Source: Cannabis sativa
Lineage: Eukaryota; Streptophyta; Magnoliopsida; Rosales; Cannabaceae
Direction of reading: 5' to 3'
Length of the DNA: 64,000 bases
Assembly: GCF_029168945.1 (NCBI RefSeq)
Contig: NC_083604.1
Location: forward strand, 61,954,211 to 62,018,210
Part shown: positions 24,341 to 36,858 of the stretch, piece by piece
How positions within the stretch are numbered: position 1 is the stretch's first letter
Layout: every line of letters begins with the position of its first letter
The notes under the pieces: generated by a model
Databases searched by the model: none
The model's input: only the letters and a program-made list of their open reading frames with translations
Told to the model about the DNA's origin: nothing
Made by a program: the position numbers and the translations under genes

Positions 24341-25380
24341 AATTAAGAGATTCAATTAGTGCTGTCACTGATTACAAATTGCAATGAAATTTAGGGACAT
24401 ACAACACATTAGAAATGGAGAAATTAGGATAAACTTGTACTGTACCAAGACAAGAGACTTTAGCACAAGAATTTGTAGGTGAATTCACAAATTTCATGGT
24501 TGAATTAGAATAGAGATCAGTAAAGAGAGAAATATCATGACAAACATGGTGAGTTAGGGGTGTGCAGAAAGTCATCCAATCCAATTCCAACCGACCGATC
24601 CAATCCCAACCGATCCAATAGAATCGGATATCCAATCATAATTGGATCGGATCGGATGCAAATTTTAAAAATCCAATTGGATCAGATCGGATATTGGATG
24701 AGACATCCGATCCAATGGATAACCGATCCAATCCAATCCAATATCATCCAATGTCCATCCAATCATATTTAATATTTTATAATTTTATATGTTTAATTAT
24801 TTTATTTAATATTTAATATATTATTTTATTATTTATTAGGTTTTAAATTATGTTTTTTCATATATATTTTTTTTAATGAAATTAGCTTAAATAGTGGTTA
24901 AAATGGATTGGATTCATCCATGGGATTCATTGGATGGAGCCAATCCAATCTAATAAAAAACTAGTTAAAGCATCCAATGGATGGAACCGATCCAATCCAA
25001 TACATCCATTGGATCGGATCGCATCGGATGACTCAAGTCAATTGGATTGGATCGGATGGAAAAATCCAATATCCAATAAATAATTGGATTGGATCGGATG
25101 AGTCCAAATCCATTGGATGTGATCCAATGAACACACCTATGGTGAGTGGCACATATATCAATAATCCAACTAGATTTAAGATTAAAGAAAGGTTTACCAG
25201 TAAAGTGAAAAGCTAAAGGAGGATCACTTTGATTCCTTGTAGCTCCATCAATAGGCCTTTGAGACAGGATTGGCATGATTTGTTGATACTGCATAGACAA
25301 TCAATTGACCAAGTCTTGATTGCCATCTTTATTTTTCTCAGGTTTCGTTTCCATATTACTGGTAGTATTAGCAGCTATGG
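24341..25380 (-). pseudogene. Copia gag end and protease relic, split by an hAT MITE
   Basis: Two minus-strand pieces, 25380-25140 and 24546-24341, encode the end of gag, then the protease start with SWIID and ATHH (around 25148-25175), and, beyond the MITE, the continuing protease to NVLYVPKFHCNL. The reading resumes exactly across the MITE once one 8-bp duplication is discounted. The Gly expected after the catalytic Asp region reads Cys (DICATHH rather than DTGATHH). Left is cut by the Gypsy LTR; right meets a plus-strand Copia near 25382. Confidence 0.8.
24555..25139. mobile_element. hAT-type MITE, 585 bp
   Basis: Ends TAGGGGTGTGCA and TAGGTGTGTTCA (reverse complement of the right end) are flanked by an exact 8-bp duplication TGGTGAGT at 24547-24554 and 25140-25147. 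Subterminal regions are packed with ATCCAATC / GGATCGGAT units in both orientations. No transposase. Confidence 0.92.
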
Positions 25381-25381
25381 A

Positions 25382-25886
25382 AAAATGGCAAAGACTCCTT
25401 GGCTGATGTTAAGCTCTACAGAACAACGATTGGGAAGCTTCAATACTTAACCATTACAAGACCAGATATCAATTTCTAGCAACTCATAGATCAACACATT
25501 TAGTTGTTGCACAAAGGATTTTACAGTATGTAAAGTCATCACCAAGGGAAGGATTATTCTTTTTTGCAACGTCAGTGCAGCTCAAAACTTACACTAATTC
25601 GGATTGGGCAGCTTGTATTGATACAAGAAGATGCACAATTGGCTTTTGTATTTACCTTGGAGAATCGATAATCTACTGGAAGAGAAAAAAGTTACAAACA
25701 GACTCTAGATCATCTGCTGAAGCAGAATATAGAGCCATGGCAAACACAGCCTGTGTGAGCTTGTGTAGCTACTCTCTTTGCTCAAAGAATTGAAAGTGGA
25801 ACACAAGGTACCAGCCATGATGTATTGTGACAATCGTCGAGCTCAACACATAGCTTCTAATCCTGGTTTTCATGAGGGAACGAAGC
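25382..25886 (+). pseudogene. Old Copia pol, left part: RT end and RNase H
   Basis: The frame reads the end of RT (LYRTTIGKLQYLT-like, then RPDI) and RNase H with YTNSDWAACIDTRRCTIGF (about 25590-25645) and SRSSAEAEYRAMA (about 25707-25745). It breaks off at 25886 in the N-P-G-F-H-E block. The missing continuation lies 11.5 kb away at 37388, on the far side of the minus-strand Copia. Several shifts and stops are present. Confidence 0.85.
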
Positions 25887-26409
25887 TGATGGTTTGAGAT
25901 AAATTTCTATTGGTTTAGATTTGGAATAGGTGGATATGTGGTTAATGGTTTATTGTGGCAATGTAGTGAAGTAGTGATGTTGATGAGTAGTTGTTGATTT
26001 AGTATATGAAATTAGTTTGGCTTAGAAGAGAGGGTTGTATGATAAAGACATGAACTTTTATTGATAGTTTGCAACTTTTGGATTTTTGGTGTTGGTTACA
26101 ACTTGGAACCCTTGATGGGTATTTATAGTTGCTAGCCTTCAATCATTTGAGGCTAGAATTGTTTTCTCTAGATCTTTCAAGTTCAAGGATTTTATCCATA
26201 CATTTCTACATATTTCTTAAGCATACATAACTAGAAACCTCTAGACCAAAGTTTTCTAAAAATGCATATGTTCTATTGTATTTTTCACATGTCTAGAAAA
26301 TTCTAAATTATTCTACAATTATCTAAAAGTTTAGAGTAAGTTTTCTACAAATGTGGACAAAATTTTAGACTTAATTGAGTATTGTAGAAATGTGTAGCAA
26401 TTTCTAATA
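25887..26409 (-). repeat. 3' LTR of the minus-strand Copia
   Basis: 523 bp. It follows the purine tract at 26410-26420 and ends (minus strand) CTCAAACCATCA. Confidence 0.9.
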
Positions 26410-26740
26410 CTCCTCCTTGGTACACATTTCTGTACCTCCAATCCTGTGTCGTAGTAGCTCAAACTTGCCTCTTGGTAGTGCCTTTGTGAATATGTCTGCT
26501 ACTTGCTCTTTAGTCTTCAAGTGCTTGAGCTCGATTTGTTTGTTTGCTTCTACTTCCCTAATGAAATGGTACTTGATGCTTATATGCTTAGTTTTACTGT
26601 GAAATATGGGATTTTTTGCGATTGCTATAACTGATTTGCTATCACAATATATCTTTCTAGCCTCTTTCTGTAATTCTCCCATGTCTTCAAGTATTCTTTT
26701 AAGCCATATAGCTTGGCTTGTAGTCATTGCTGCTGCAATG

Positions 26741-28635
26741 TGTTGGATTTTGTGCCTTAAATAAAACTCATTTCAATATAATCAGATTTACTAATTAATA
26801 AAGATCAGAAATTATTTTATGTTGCATGGTTCACATGATTTATTTCATGATTATATTTAATGTATAAATTCTATTAAGTCCAAAACATATGTATAAATAT
26901 ATATTTATTTGTTCATGATTATAGTGTCGTCAGCATAGTTGAATATAATCATCAATATATGTTCAAAAGTTTAATTCTTATGATTTGTCAGTTCACTAAA
27001 TTTAGATTGGCATCATAATCTGCGATAGGTATACTTATACCTTGGATGAGTGTTATGTCCTTTCCAAGGTATTGGAAAAGTTTATCAGTATCGGATGTAT
27101 GGAGTATACGTTGGAAAGGACCGATATTGATCTTGGATAAGATATCATAAACTTATCGTTAAATCTTTCTAAGTCAATATCAATGGTTGATCTTAGGTCT
27201 ATGGATCTTAATCCTGGCATGGTTAGGTTCGATCTCAAGATTGTTATTTGTGTTCTTTAATTTGTTAGTTACGCCTACCTTTTGGTCTGGGTGATACGTA
27301 CATTTTGGGAACATGATAGTACAATTGAGTGGGAGCACTAAACATGGATATGGAATCTATAGCTTCTATAGGTATTTAGAAGTGAAACGATGATCTCCTT
27401 CGAGCTTGGCTGAATAGAGATAAATGATTGAGGCCATATTTCAGTAATTATATTAGTTTACTGAAGTATCATTTATAGGTAGTTAAGTGTTTTAAGGATA
27501 AAATATATTGAAGGGTAGAACAGTAAATTTGTCCTTATTCAGTGTAGATCATCTATAGAGGATCCTTGACTATTAGGATTGTAACAATGGATAATGATAA
27601 CGTATCTATATTGTGGTACATATAGAGCGTTCTATATAACTGAGAGTGTATTCAATTCCAAATCTATAGTGGAGCAAGGCGGAATTAATAAGTTGATAAT
27701 TTACTTGGTGAATTCTAGATCTACTAATTGAAAGCTTGGTTATATAGGCCCATGGTCCCCTCACTAGTTGAGATAATACTGCTTGCATACTCAGTCAATT
27801 GATTTTAATTAATCAATTATAATTTTAAAATTAGACTTTGTCTTATTTATTATGAATTTTCACTAAACAAGGGCTTAATTGTGAAGAAAAGAGGTTTTGA
27901 GGTCAATTTGTTAATTAAGAGACTTTGTAGGGTCTAATTAATAAATTACATAAATGACAATTTTATTTAGTAATTAATTATAATTATTAAATAAATAATT
28001 TTGGCATTTATAAGGTTGAATTGGAAAATATGGTATTATTGAAAAGAAGAATAAGTGGTTGGAAAAAAGTGGCAAAATTGTAATTAGAAAGTGGTCCATT
28101 TAATGTGTACGACACTTAAGTATTTTTACCCAATATTTTATTCTTTTTTAATCCATATATTCAACCCTAAGCCCTAGTTGAAACACTATAAAAGGAACAT
28201 GATGCTCTCATCTCATCCACTTGACATTTTGTCAAACTAATGTCATCTTGACTATTCAACCAACCTAGATGAGAGAGTTCCTTCCTTAGTGATTTTTCAC
28301 CTCCTTCATTGTTCTTCCATATTCAAACCTTGAGTGGATGAGTGTTATGCCCACACATAGCAAGTCAAGTACTCAATCATAGTGAGTAAGACGGTGGTAA
28401 CCAAACCCGAAAGAGAGAAAGAGATCCAGGTTCAGATCTTGATAATGCTCTGCTACAGAAAGGAATCAAGGGCTAGAGATCTTGAACGGAAGGAGTCATT
28501 ATATTCCGATGCAATCAATGTAAGGTTTTCTTAAACCCTTATGTGTTTATTTTCATTGTTTTAGAGAATTCATATTAGGATGTTAATTCAACATACTTGT
28601 TAGTAAATCTAGATCCTGGTAAAATAATCACAACA
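26741..28635 (+). mobile_element. Solo LTR, 1895 bp, inside Copia RNase H
   Basis: It runs TGTTGGATTTTGTGCC to AATAATCACAACA, with an exact 5-bp duplication CAATG at 26736-26740 and 28636-28640. There is no internal region or coding sequence, so the body was lost by LTR-LTR recombination. It is the same family as 30944-32760. Confidence 0.92.
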
Positions 28636-30383
28636 CAATGTACTCTGCTTTCGCTGATGATTGTGCAACAGTTGCTTGCTTCTTTGATGCCCAAGAAAAT
28701 ATTCTGGATCCAAGTGTGAAGACATATCCTGACGTGCTCTTCATGTCATCCATGGATCCTGCCCAAGCACTATCTATGTAGCCAACAAGTTTCTAGTCAC
28801 ATGTAACTTTGTAGCATATTCCGTAGAATTTTGTTCCTTGCAAGTATCTGACACTACTAGAAAAACAAGTTTTAGTGACCCACATTGAGTAACTCTAAAT
28901 CTATATAGTGACACTTTAATGCGCGTCACTAATGAGGGTGATTGGAAAGATAGTTTTTAGTGACACTTCACACGTGTCACTGAACCCTTTTACATTCACT
29001 TTTTGCGCGTCACTATAGGCGTATAGAGTCAAGTTTTGTCAGACTGAAAAGGTAACAGCAACACAAGTAAAGTGTCACTGTATCTTTTTTTTTATTTTTT
29101 ATTAATACTTTTGAAGATATAGTGACACACAAAAAGTGCCACTACATTAAATAATTTTCTAAAAGAAATAATATTTAATTATTTTAATTAAAATTTTTTA
29201 TAAATAATTATTGTTTTATTATTTTTTTTTTAAAAAATCAATTTGTTAATTTTGGCAGAATAAATAATTATTTTTTTTAATTTATCAAAAAATTTATTTG
29301 TTTGGTGCTCAAAATTAAAATGGAAACAATATGAAAAATCTACACAAAAATTTATTATTTGCACCCTAAAATTTAGAAAAATTACAAAATTATTATAATG
29401 CAAAAAAAATCTTCATATTTGTACAATATCAAGAATGAACATATATTAATACAAATGCAAGAAAATCTAGATCTATATACACAATGTGGCAACAAATGCT
29501 AACTGCTGCGGCCACAAACCCAATCCACTATCCTGGGCAACAAATCCTAAATCGCCTCAGTCTACCTACACCGAGAGAAAGAAACAGTGAGATAAAAAAA
29601 ATAAAACCCTAACTACGGGGGCTGGCTAACTAAAATATAATAACACATTACACATTCAAGCAATTTTTTTTTTTTGCTCTAAAACTGCAAGTCCAGGCTG
29701 TAAAATCTGCCTAGGAAAGAGCTATATTAAATGTATGCAAATAAATTCCTAGAGTGGGTATGAGCAATCAATGGGATTCAGTTCTTTGATCAACTGAACA
29801 GATTAGTAGATATTGCAATTGTACTAGTCTTTTTTTTTTTAATGTTTTTAGAACAGATATGAAGTTTACTATGAAAAGAAATAATATTAGCAAAACTAAT
29901 TTTTGTTTTTATCTCCTAATCCCACACAATATTTTATTAATTTATCAAGCTAAACATATTCAGATTCATTTACAAATTGAATGAAAGAACAATGTCACAA
30001 AATTCTTCCAATGCTGATCGAACCAAAGGGAATCTAGATAAAATTAAAACACATGAATGCATATTCAGTATAGAAGCTATTGCATTTCATCCAAAAGTCA
30101 TCTCTTTGAATTGCAAGGGGGCACCATCATGAGATCAAAGTTAATCCACAAAAAAATCAGGTTGGGGTGGCCTAAATGTCTTGACAACCTACTTAAAACA
30201 CTTAAACCATTGATGGAACAAACAAATGATTGAGATAACCAATATGCCTAAGCTATCAACGAGAAAGTAGCCATATCTCATATAAAAATTGTAACTGAAG
30301 CTAGATTTATCCCAAAAAAAAGGAAGTACACAGAAATGATCCCAATGAAGCTATAACTAAAATCTACATGAAAGACTACTCAC

Positions 30384-30483
30384 CCAAGGAACAAGCAAGG
30401 GCCAACTCAACCATTCCCCCTCCAACAATGGCAACATCATGTTCTTGAATTTTATTTGAAACACCCTGCATCTTTGGATGCTC
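30384..30483 (-). pseudogene. Captured exon, COQ6-like FAD monooxygenase fragment
   Basis: On the minus strand a 100-bp exon-like block is preceded by ATATCAG (acceptor) and followed by GTGAGT (donor, 30378-30383). It encodes a peptide ending HDVAIVGGGMVELALACSLG. The run VAIVGGGMVG.ALACSL is the dinucleotide-binding motif at the start of the FAD domain of ubiquinone biosynthesis monooxygenase COQ6, a mitochondrial enzyme, and related flavoprotein hydroxylases. The last Gly of GxGxxG is replaced by Glu here, so this copy is probably non-functional. It lies inside a CACTA element, so it is best read as gene capture. Naming it COQ6 is from recognition of the motif and needs a search. Confidence 0.6.
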
Positions 30484-30821
30484 CTGATATTTTCAAGCAA
30501 ATTAATAAAGCCCAAATTCACATTATGTTCATTGCAATTTCAAGACTAATAAAGATACCATTATTCCTAATATGCAGGATACAATATATATGTATATATA
30601 CACGTATGTTTTAGACATTTAACGGAAGAGTAAGTATCAATAACTTAAAACACAATCATAGAACTAATATCCTAATATGCACTGCTCCAAGTTCAACATC
30701 AAACACATCGCTAACAACAACTATATCCTAGCTGCCATCAACAAATAAATCTCAGAAAGTGAGACAAAAAACACAGAGAGGATATTTTCAAAAAAGAAAA
30801 ATACACATAGAGGGTACCTGA

Positions 30822-30915
30822 GATTTTTGAGGGTGGGGGTTCCAAATCTTTGGTGGATTTGGGTGGCCGATCACCAAAGCAGGGCCATCTAGCCTGAGTA
30901 GAAGCTCCACTGATG
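30822..30915 (-). other. Possible second captured exon in the CACTA
   Basis: A base-balanced block reads open on the minus strand (PCFGDRPPKSTKDLEPPPSK) and ends CTCAG followed by GTACC, a possible donor. It is upstream of the COQ6-like exon in the same orientation. I do not recognise the peptide; it could be leader or linker sequence of the same captured gene, or chance. Confidence 0.3.
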
Positions 30916-30943
30916 GAATAAAAAAGGGGGAAGAAGCACTAAG

Positions 30944-32760
30944 TGTTGGAATTTATTTTACCAGGATCTAGATTTACTACAAAGTATGTTTTATTAACAT
31001 CCTAATATGAATTCTAAAACAATGAAAATAAACACATATAAAGTTTAAGAAACCTTACAGTGGGTGCAGCGGAATATTATGACTCCTTCCATTCAGATCT
31101 CTAGCCCTTGATTCCTTTCTGTAGCAGAGCATAATCAAGATCTGAATCTGGATCTTCTTTTCTCCTTCTTTGATGCAGATTTTCCATAGTCTTACATACT
31201 ATGATTGAGGTACCACTTGATGTGTGTGGGCACTACTCATTCACTTAAAGGAATTCGAAATTTAGAGAGAAGAAGAGAGAGAGAGAGGGGCGTGTGGCAT
31301 TTTCTGAGAGAAACCAATGTTCAAAGTTGTGTGTGTGTCTTGAAGCCAACACTTTCTATTTATAGAATACCCTTTAGGTTTAGGTTAGAATTGTATGGCA
31401 TTAAAATAATGGAAACTATAAATGGTATTTCCTTGCAATGTGGCCGGCCATACAAAGGGAATTGGGCCTCACTTTGCAACTTTCCCATTTTGTTATTTTC
31501 CATTCCCATTTTCTCAAAAATGCCAATTTTCTAATTTAACTTTTTAAATGTCAATTCTAATTATTTAATAACTTTAGAATAATTATTAAATAATATCGTC
31601 ATTTAATATATTTATTAATTGAGACATATAAAGTCTCTTAATCAATAAATAAACCTAGAATCTCTTTTCTTTACAATTTCGCCCTTGCTTAGTGAAAATT
31701 CATAAAGTAGACATAGTCTAACTTTTAGAATTATAATATGGTCTCAACTAGTATGGGGACCATGGGTCTATATAACCGAGCTTCCAATAAGTCGAACCGA
31801 ATTTACCAAGTAAATTCCCTAACTTATTAATTCCTTATTAAATCCACACTTAGAACTTGGAATTGCACTCTCAGTCATATAGAACGCCCTATATGTTCCA
31901 TGATATAGACACGTCATTAGTTATCCATTGTTATAACCCTAATGTGATCAATGACCCTCTAATAGATTATCTACATTGATAAGGCACTACTGTTACCGTT
32001 ACACCTTCAATAAAATTTTATCCTTAAAAACACTTAGCTCCGTATAAATGATATTTCAGCAAAGTGAAATGAGATCTCCACCATTTATCTCTGTTTAGCC
32101 AAGCTCGAAGGATCTCATCATTTCACTTCTAAGTTCCTATAGAAGTTATAGATTCCATATTTATGTTAGCGCTCCCACTCAATTATACTATCATGTTCCC
32201 AAAATGTACGTATCACCCTGATCTAAAAGTAGGCTTAACTAACAAATCAAAGAACATGTATAGTACACTTGAGATCAAACCTAGCCATATCAGGATTAAG
32301 GTCATTTGATCTAGGATGAACAGGTGATATTGAATTGAATAGATATTACGGTAAGTTTTAATATATCTAATCAAAGTTCAATATCGGTCCCTTCCGATGT
32401 ATACTCCATACATCCGATACTGGTAAACTTTGCCAATGTCCTGGAAAGGACATAGCACTTTTCCAAGGTGTAAGAATACCTATCGCTGATTATACCATGT
32501 CAGTCTTAATCCAGTGTTCTGACAAATCAGGGAATAAACTTTTGAACATATACTTAAGATTATATTCCACTGTGCTGACAACACTATAATCTTTAACAAA
32601 TTCATATGTTCTGGACTTAAAAAGAATTCATACATTATATACATATAATCATGAAATAAATCATGTGAACCATCCAACATATAATGTTATTTTTGATATT
32701 TATTAATAAGTAAATCTGATTATATTGAAATGAGTTTTATTTAGGGCACAAAACCCAACA
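30944..32760 (-). mobile_element. Solo LTR, 1817 bp, nested in the CACTA
   Basis: In minus orientation it runs TGTTGGGTTTTGTGCC to AAATAAATTCCAACA and is the same family as 26741-28635 in the opposite orientation. The flanks CTAAG (30939-30943) and CTGAG (32761-32765) form a 5-bp duplication with one transition. No internal region. Confidence 0.9.
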
Positions 32761-32765
32761 CTGAG

Positions 32766-32985
32766 AAGATGACAGATCGGGCCTTCGTCCTGGGCAGCAA
32801 AAATGCGATCTGAGAAGAGAGATTGGGGCTTTGAGGACTGAGGAGGGAGAGAAGTGTGGTGTTGCTGGTCGCCGGAGCAGAGACACTGCTTTGATTGAGA
32901 AAAAGAAAGAGAAAGAGAGGCGAGAATGAGAGAGAAACAATATTAATGATGTTAGGGTTTTTTTAATTAAAAAGAGAAGCAACTA
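32766..32985 (-). other. Possible captured first exon, transit-peptide-like
   Basis: The minus-strand frame reads KAVSLLRRPATPHFSPSS then more Ser, Leu and Arg, poor in acidic residues, which resembles an organelle transit peptide. It lies upstream of the COQ6-like exon in the same CACTA and orientation, so it may be the first exon of the captured gene. The start codon is unclear (an ATC sits where an ATG would fit). A solo LTR cuts it off at 32765. Confidence 0.3.
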
Positions 32986-35900
32986 CCTTTTTTATTTTTT
33001 TTATTTAATTGTTTTTTTTAAAGAAAGAAACTACATTATTTTCTTTAAATATTTCCTTTTATTATTTATGATTTATTTTTTATTTACATATTAATAATAT
33101 TTGTATCTTTAATTAAAAAAAATAGAGTATGATATAGTGACGCGCTAGGTGCGTTGGAAAATAGTTTACCCAGTCATGTTTGGCATGTCACTATAGAGTA
33201 ATATTTTTTAGAGTAATAAAAATTAAATAATTTTGGGTTTTACTCTATAGTGACACTCCATATTTTTATTGATTCACATTACAAGAGACTAACCCTAAAT
33301 ATTTAGAGTCTGATTGTGCATGTCACTAAAAATTACTCTTAACTCTTTAGTGACTCACACTTTTATGCGTGTCACTAAATAGTGTCACTAAAAGGCTATA
33401 TTTTAGTAGTGTGAGGATTCGCTTGGCTGCTCCGTAGTGAACTTGACTTGGATCATGCATGAATCTTGATAGGAGACTAACTACGTACATTATGTCAAGT
33501 CTTGTAGCAGTAAGATATAGAAGGCTGCCAATTAGACTTTGAAATTTTGATTCATCAGCTTTCGGTGAGCCATCTTCTTTCTTGAGAGCTTCGTTGTTGT
33601 CTAATGGAGTTGATACAATCTTGCATCCCTCCATTTTGAATTTCTTCAATAGTGTCTCTGTATACTTCTTGATGAGATGAAGATCCCATCTTCTTTTTCA
33701 GTTATTTCGATCCTGAGAAAGTAGAGCATTAATCCCAGGCCGGTCATCTCAAAATTTTTCATCATATCTTCTTTAAACTTCTTTATCATCTTCTCATTAT
33801 TTCCTATGTAGATAAGATCATCAACGTATAAAGAGACAATTAGTATATCATTCGCACCTTGAGTTTTGATGTAAAGATTTGGTTCACTCTTGCTCCTCCT
33901 GAATCCTTGCTCAGTAAAGTAGTTGTCAATTCTGCTATACCAGGCTCGCGGAGCTTGTTTTAGGCCATATAAAGCCTTTTTCAATCTAAGAACTTTATCT
34001 TCTTGTCCTTGCGCCACGAAACCTTGAGGTTGTTCCACATAAATTTCTTCTTCAAGATAACCATTTAGGAATGCCGACTTCACATCAAGTTGAAAAACTT
34101 CAATTTCTTCTTTCGGCTAAAGCTATTAAAGCCCTAATAGTGTCAAGGCGTGCAACTGGAGCAAATATTTTGTTGTAGTCGACTTCGTATTGTTGTGAGT
34201 ATCCTTTCACAACTAACTTGCTTTGTGCTTTTGGATAGAACCATCTGCGTTGAGTTTTGTCTTATAGACCCACTTGACTCTTATAGTATCTTTGTCTTGT
34301 GGACGTTCTACAAGCATCCAAGTCTCATTCTTCACAATTATCTTTGTCTCTTCATTCATAGCTTTTCTCCATACTTCTTGTTTATGAGCTTCTTCAAAGC
34401 TTTCTGGCTCCATAAGTACTAAGTTGCATGTCTCGTAGATTTCTGATAGTGGTCTTGTTCGCCTTACTGGTGAGTCTAGAGAAGATTCTATGACTTGTGT
34501 AGGTTGATTCTCCATGGTAGGTTGAATTGGAATATCATTTTGTTCTTGTATTGGCAGCATAGGAATGTTAATTGTCTTTCTTTTAACTTCTTGTGTCTCC
34601 TAGTTGTATGCAGTATATTCGTCAAATTTTACGTCTCGACTGATTATTAGCTTGTTTGTTTCTAAACTATAGACTCGATAACCTTTTGATTGAGTATTAT
34701 AGCCTAAGAACATTTCTTTCTCAGTCTTCTCATCAAGCTTGCCTCTTTTCTCTTTTAGAATGTGATTGTAGCATATGCAGCCGAAGACTTTGAGATGCTT
34801 TGCTGATGGCTTACGTCCACTCCAAGCTTCGATCAGCGTCTTATTTTGCAAGGCTTTGGTTGGACATCGGTTGAGCAAGTAGACTGCGGTGCTCACTACC
34901 TCTGCCCAAAATAATTTTGGGAGACCTTTCTCTAGGAGCATGGCTCTTGCTGCCTCCATAACACTCCTGTTTTTCCTTTCAGATACGTCGTTTTGTTCTA
35001 GTGCGTATCCAACAGTGAGTTGGTGCTCCATTCCTTCATATTCACATAACTTGTAGAATTCATTAGAACTGTATTCTTTGCCTCTATCACTTCTAATTGT
35101 CTTGATGTAGTGACCACTTTGTTTTTCGACACGGGATTTGAATTTTTTGAAAATATCAAAGACTTGCGACTTTTGTTGCATAAAATAAACCCATGTCATT
35201 CTAGTAAAGTCATCAATGAAGAGAATGAAGTACATGTTTTGGCCATTTGATGGAGTGCGCATTGCCCCGCAGACGTCAGTATGGACTAGCTCTAGTGGCT
35301 TTTTGGCTCTCCAGGTTTTGCCGGATGGGAAAGGTTGTCGATGTTGTTTCCCTACATGCATCCTTCGCAAACGGTGCTGATCTCCTTAATTTCTGGGAGG
35401 TCTCGCATCATATTCTTCTACTTGAGGATCTTTAGCCCATGGAAGTTAAAATGACTGAACCTTCTATGCCAAAGCCATGATTCATCTGTTTGTGCTTGCA
35501 TTGCCACACTATTTGCATATCTCCATTGTATAGGAAAGTGTCTGTTTTCTTTCATTTTTACCTTTGCAATTTGAAAGGATTTATCTTGCTTATCATAGAT
35601 TGTGCAAGAATCTCCTTCAAAATGCAAAGAGTACCCTTTTTCAATCATTTGACCTACGCTAAGTAGGTTTAGATCAATGTTGGGTACCAAGAGTACATCA
35701 TTGATGTATCTCTTGCCTTTTTTAGTGTCAATGGCAATGGTTCCTTTATCGACTGCTTCCATGAAGTCACCATTACCGATGACTTTAGTCTTGGATTTGT
35801 GAAGACTACAAAAGATGCTTTCATTTTTTGTCATGTGGTTACTGCAACTACTATCAAGATACCAAGTATCCTTTCCTTCTTCTGTTGTAGCTTGACAAAC

Positions 35901-36858
35901 ATAGAAGAGAGTATTTTTATTATTTTTCTCTTCAGAAAAATTAGCTTGATGGGATTTTTTTAAACGACAAGTTTTTTCAGTGTGGCCAAATTTTTTACAA
36001 TTTTGGCACTGTAGTTTTCCTTTAAACCATTAATCTTTCTCCAAGTGACTTTTTCTTTTACAAATGCCACATATAGGATACTTGTCGTTATTTTCTTTTT
36101 GTTTTTCTTGTGTCTTTGTCCCATCAACTTTCAGTTTTTGAGACCGCGGATTGATTTTAGACTGAAAGGCATTTTCAGCTTCACTTTCCTTATGTCTTTC
36201 TCGTTTACTTTCATATGCTTCAAGAGAGAACATTAGTTCAGTTGGTGATAGAGTTTCTAAATCTTTAGTTTCCTCTATCACAGAAACTATTGAATCATAT
36301 TTTTCTGTACAAGACATTAGTATCTTTTATACTATATTCTTGTCAGAAATTATTTGTCCATAGGCTCCCATTTGATTTACTATTTCTTTAATTCTAGAAT
36401 AGTAATCTCTTGCAGTCTCATTATCCTTCATTCTAAGATTCTCAAAATCTCTTCTAAGCTTTTGTAGTCTAACAGTGCGTACCTTGACAGTTCCTTGGAA
36501 CTCCTCCTGCAGCGTGTCTCATGCTTCTTTTGTCGTTGCTGCGCCCATAATTCGTGAAAAAAGATTGTCTGCCATAGCTTGCTGCAAGCAATATAATGCA
36601 TGAGAATCCTTTTGTATCCTCTAGTGCCTTATTTTGATCTTCCGAAAGAGATGTAATATCTTCCGGAATAGTGATTCCTTCTTCAACAATTTTCCATAGA
36701 TTTTGTGATCGAAAATAGGTCCTCATTTTGATGGACCAAAAATCATAGTTTTCTCCATGAAAAATTAGAAGAGGTAGAGAAGAGCGATTGGACTCCAAAC
36801 TCATGTTGAGTGGAAAAGATTCGCCCAGTGATATGATCGAACGAAGCTGTGATACCAC

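Larger units (their letters stand above)
28852..33411. mobile_element. CACTA transposon, non-autonomous, 4560 bp including a nested LTR
   Basis: The left end CACTACTAGAAAA and the right end (reverse complement) CACTACTAAAATA are flanked by an exact 3-bp duplication TGA (28849-28851 and 33412-33414). Subterminal copies of GTGTCACTA / TAGTGACAC are dense within about 300 bp of each end, as in CACTA elements. No transposase was found. Without the nested LTR it is about 2.7 kb. The interior carries exon-like host sequence. The Copia frame continues across it when one TGA is removed. Confidence 0.93.
26410..36858 (-). pseudogene. gag-pol of the minus-strand Copia, interrupted
   Basis: Reading leftwards from 36858: gag (36858-36030, with the LPLLIFHGENYDFW capsid start and CCHC-type zinc knuckles near 36060 and 35990), protease (about 35860; active site reads DSS where DSG or DTG is expected), integrase zinc region (35834-35418), integrase core (35370-34600, HTDVCGA plus downstream Asp and Glu), RT (34560-33646, catalytic YVDDLIYIG) and RT end (33649-33415). 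RNase H is split: 28848-28636, then 26740-26404, ending ADIFTKALPRGKFELL. The CACTA (28852-33411) and a solo LTR (26741-28635) lie in the gaps, and the frame resumes at both. Stops and shifts near 36500, 36320, 35900, 35400, 34590 and 34080 show independent decay. Confidence 0.9.

Noticed and set aside
24580..25130. Regular short repeats that could suggest a CRISPR-like array
   Set aside because: Units are contiguous, in both orientations, with no unique spacers, inside a transposon with inverted ends and an 8-bp duplication; the genome is a plant.
24560..25300. Open frames full of Asn, Pro, Ile, Gly and Ser on both strands
   Set aside because: They are by-products of ATCCAATC/GATTGGAT repeats in the hAT MITE. 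The same holds for 61769-62093.
31205..31534. 109-codon plus-strand frame
   Set aside because: It lies wholly within a non-coding solo LTR, whose homologous copy at 26741-28635 does not keep the frame.
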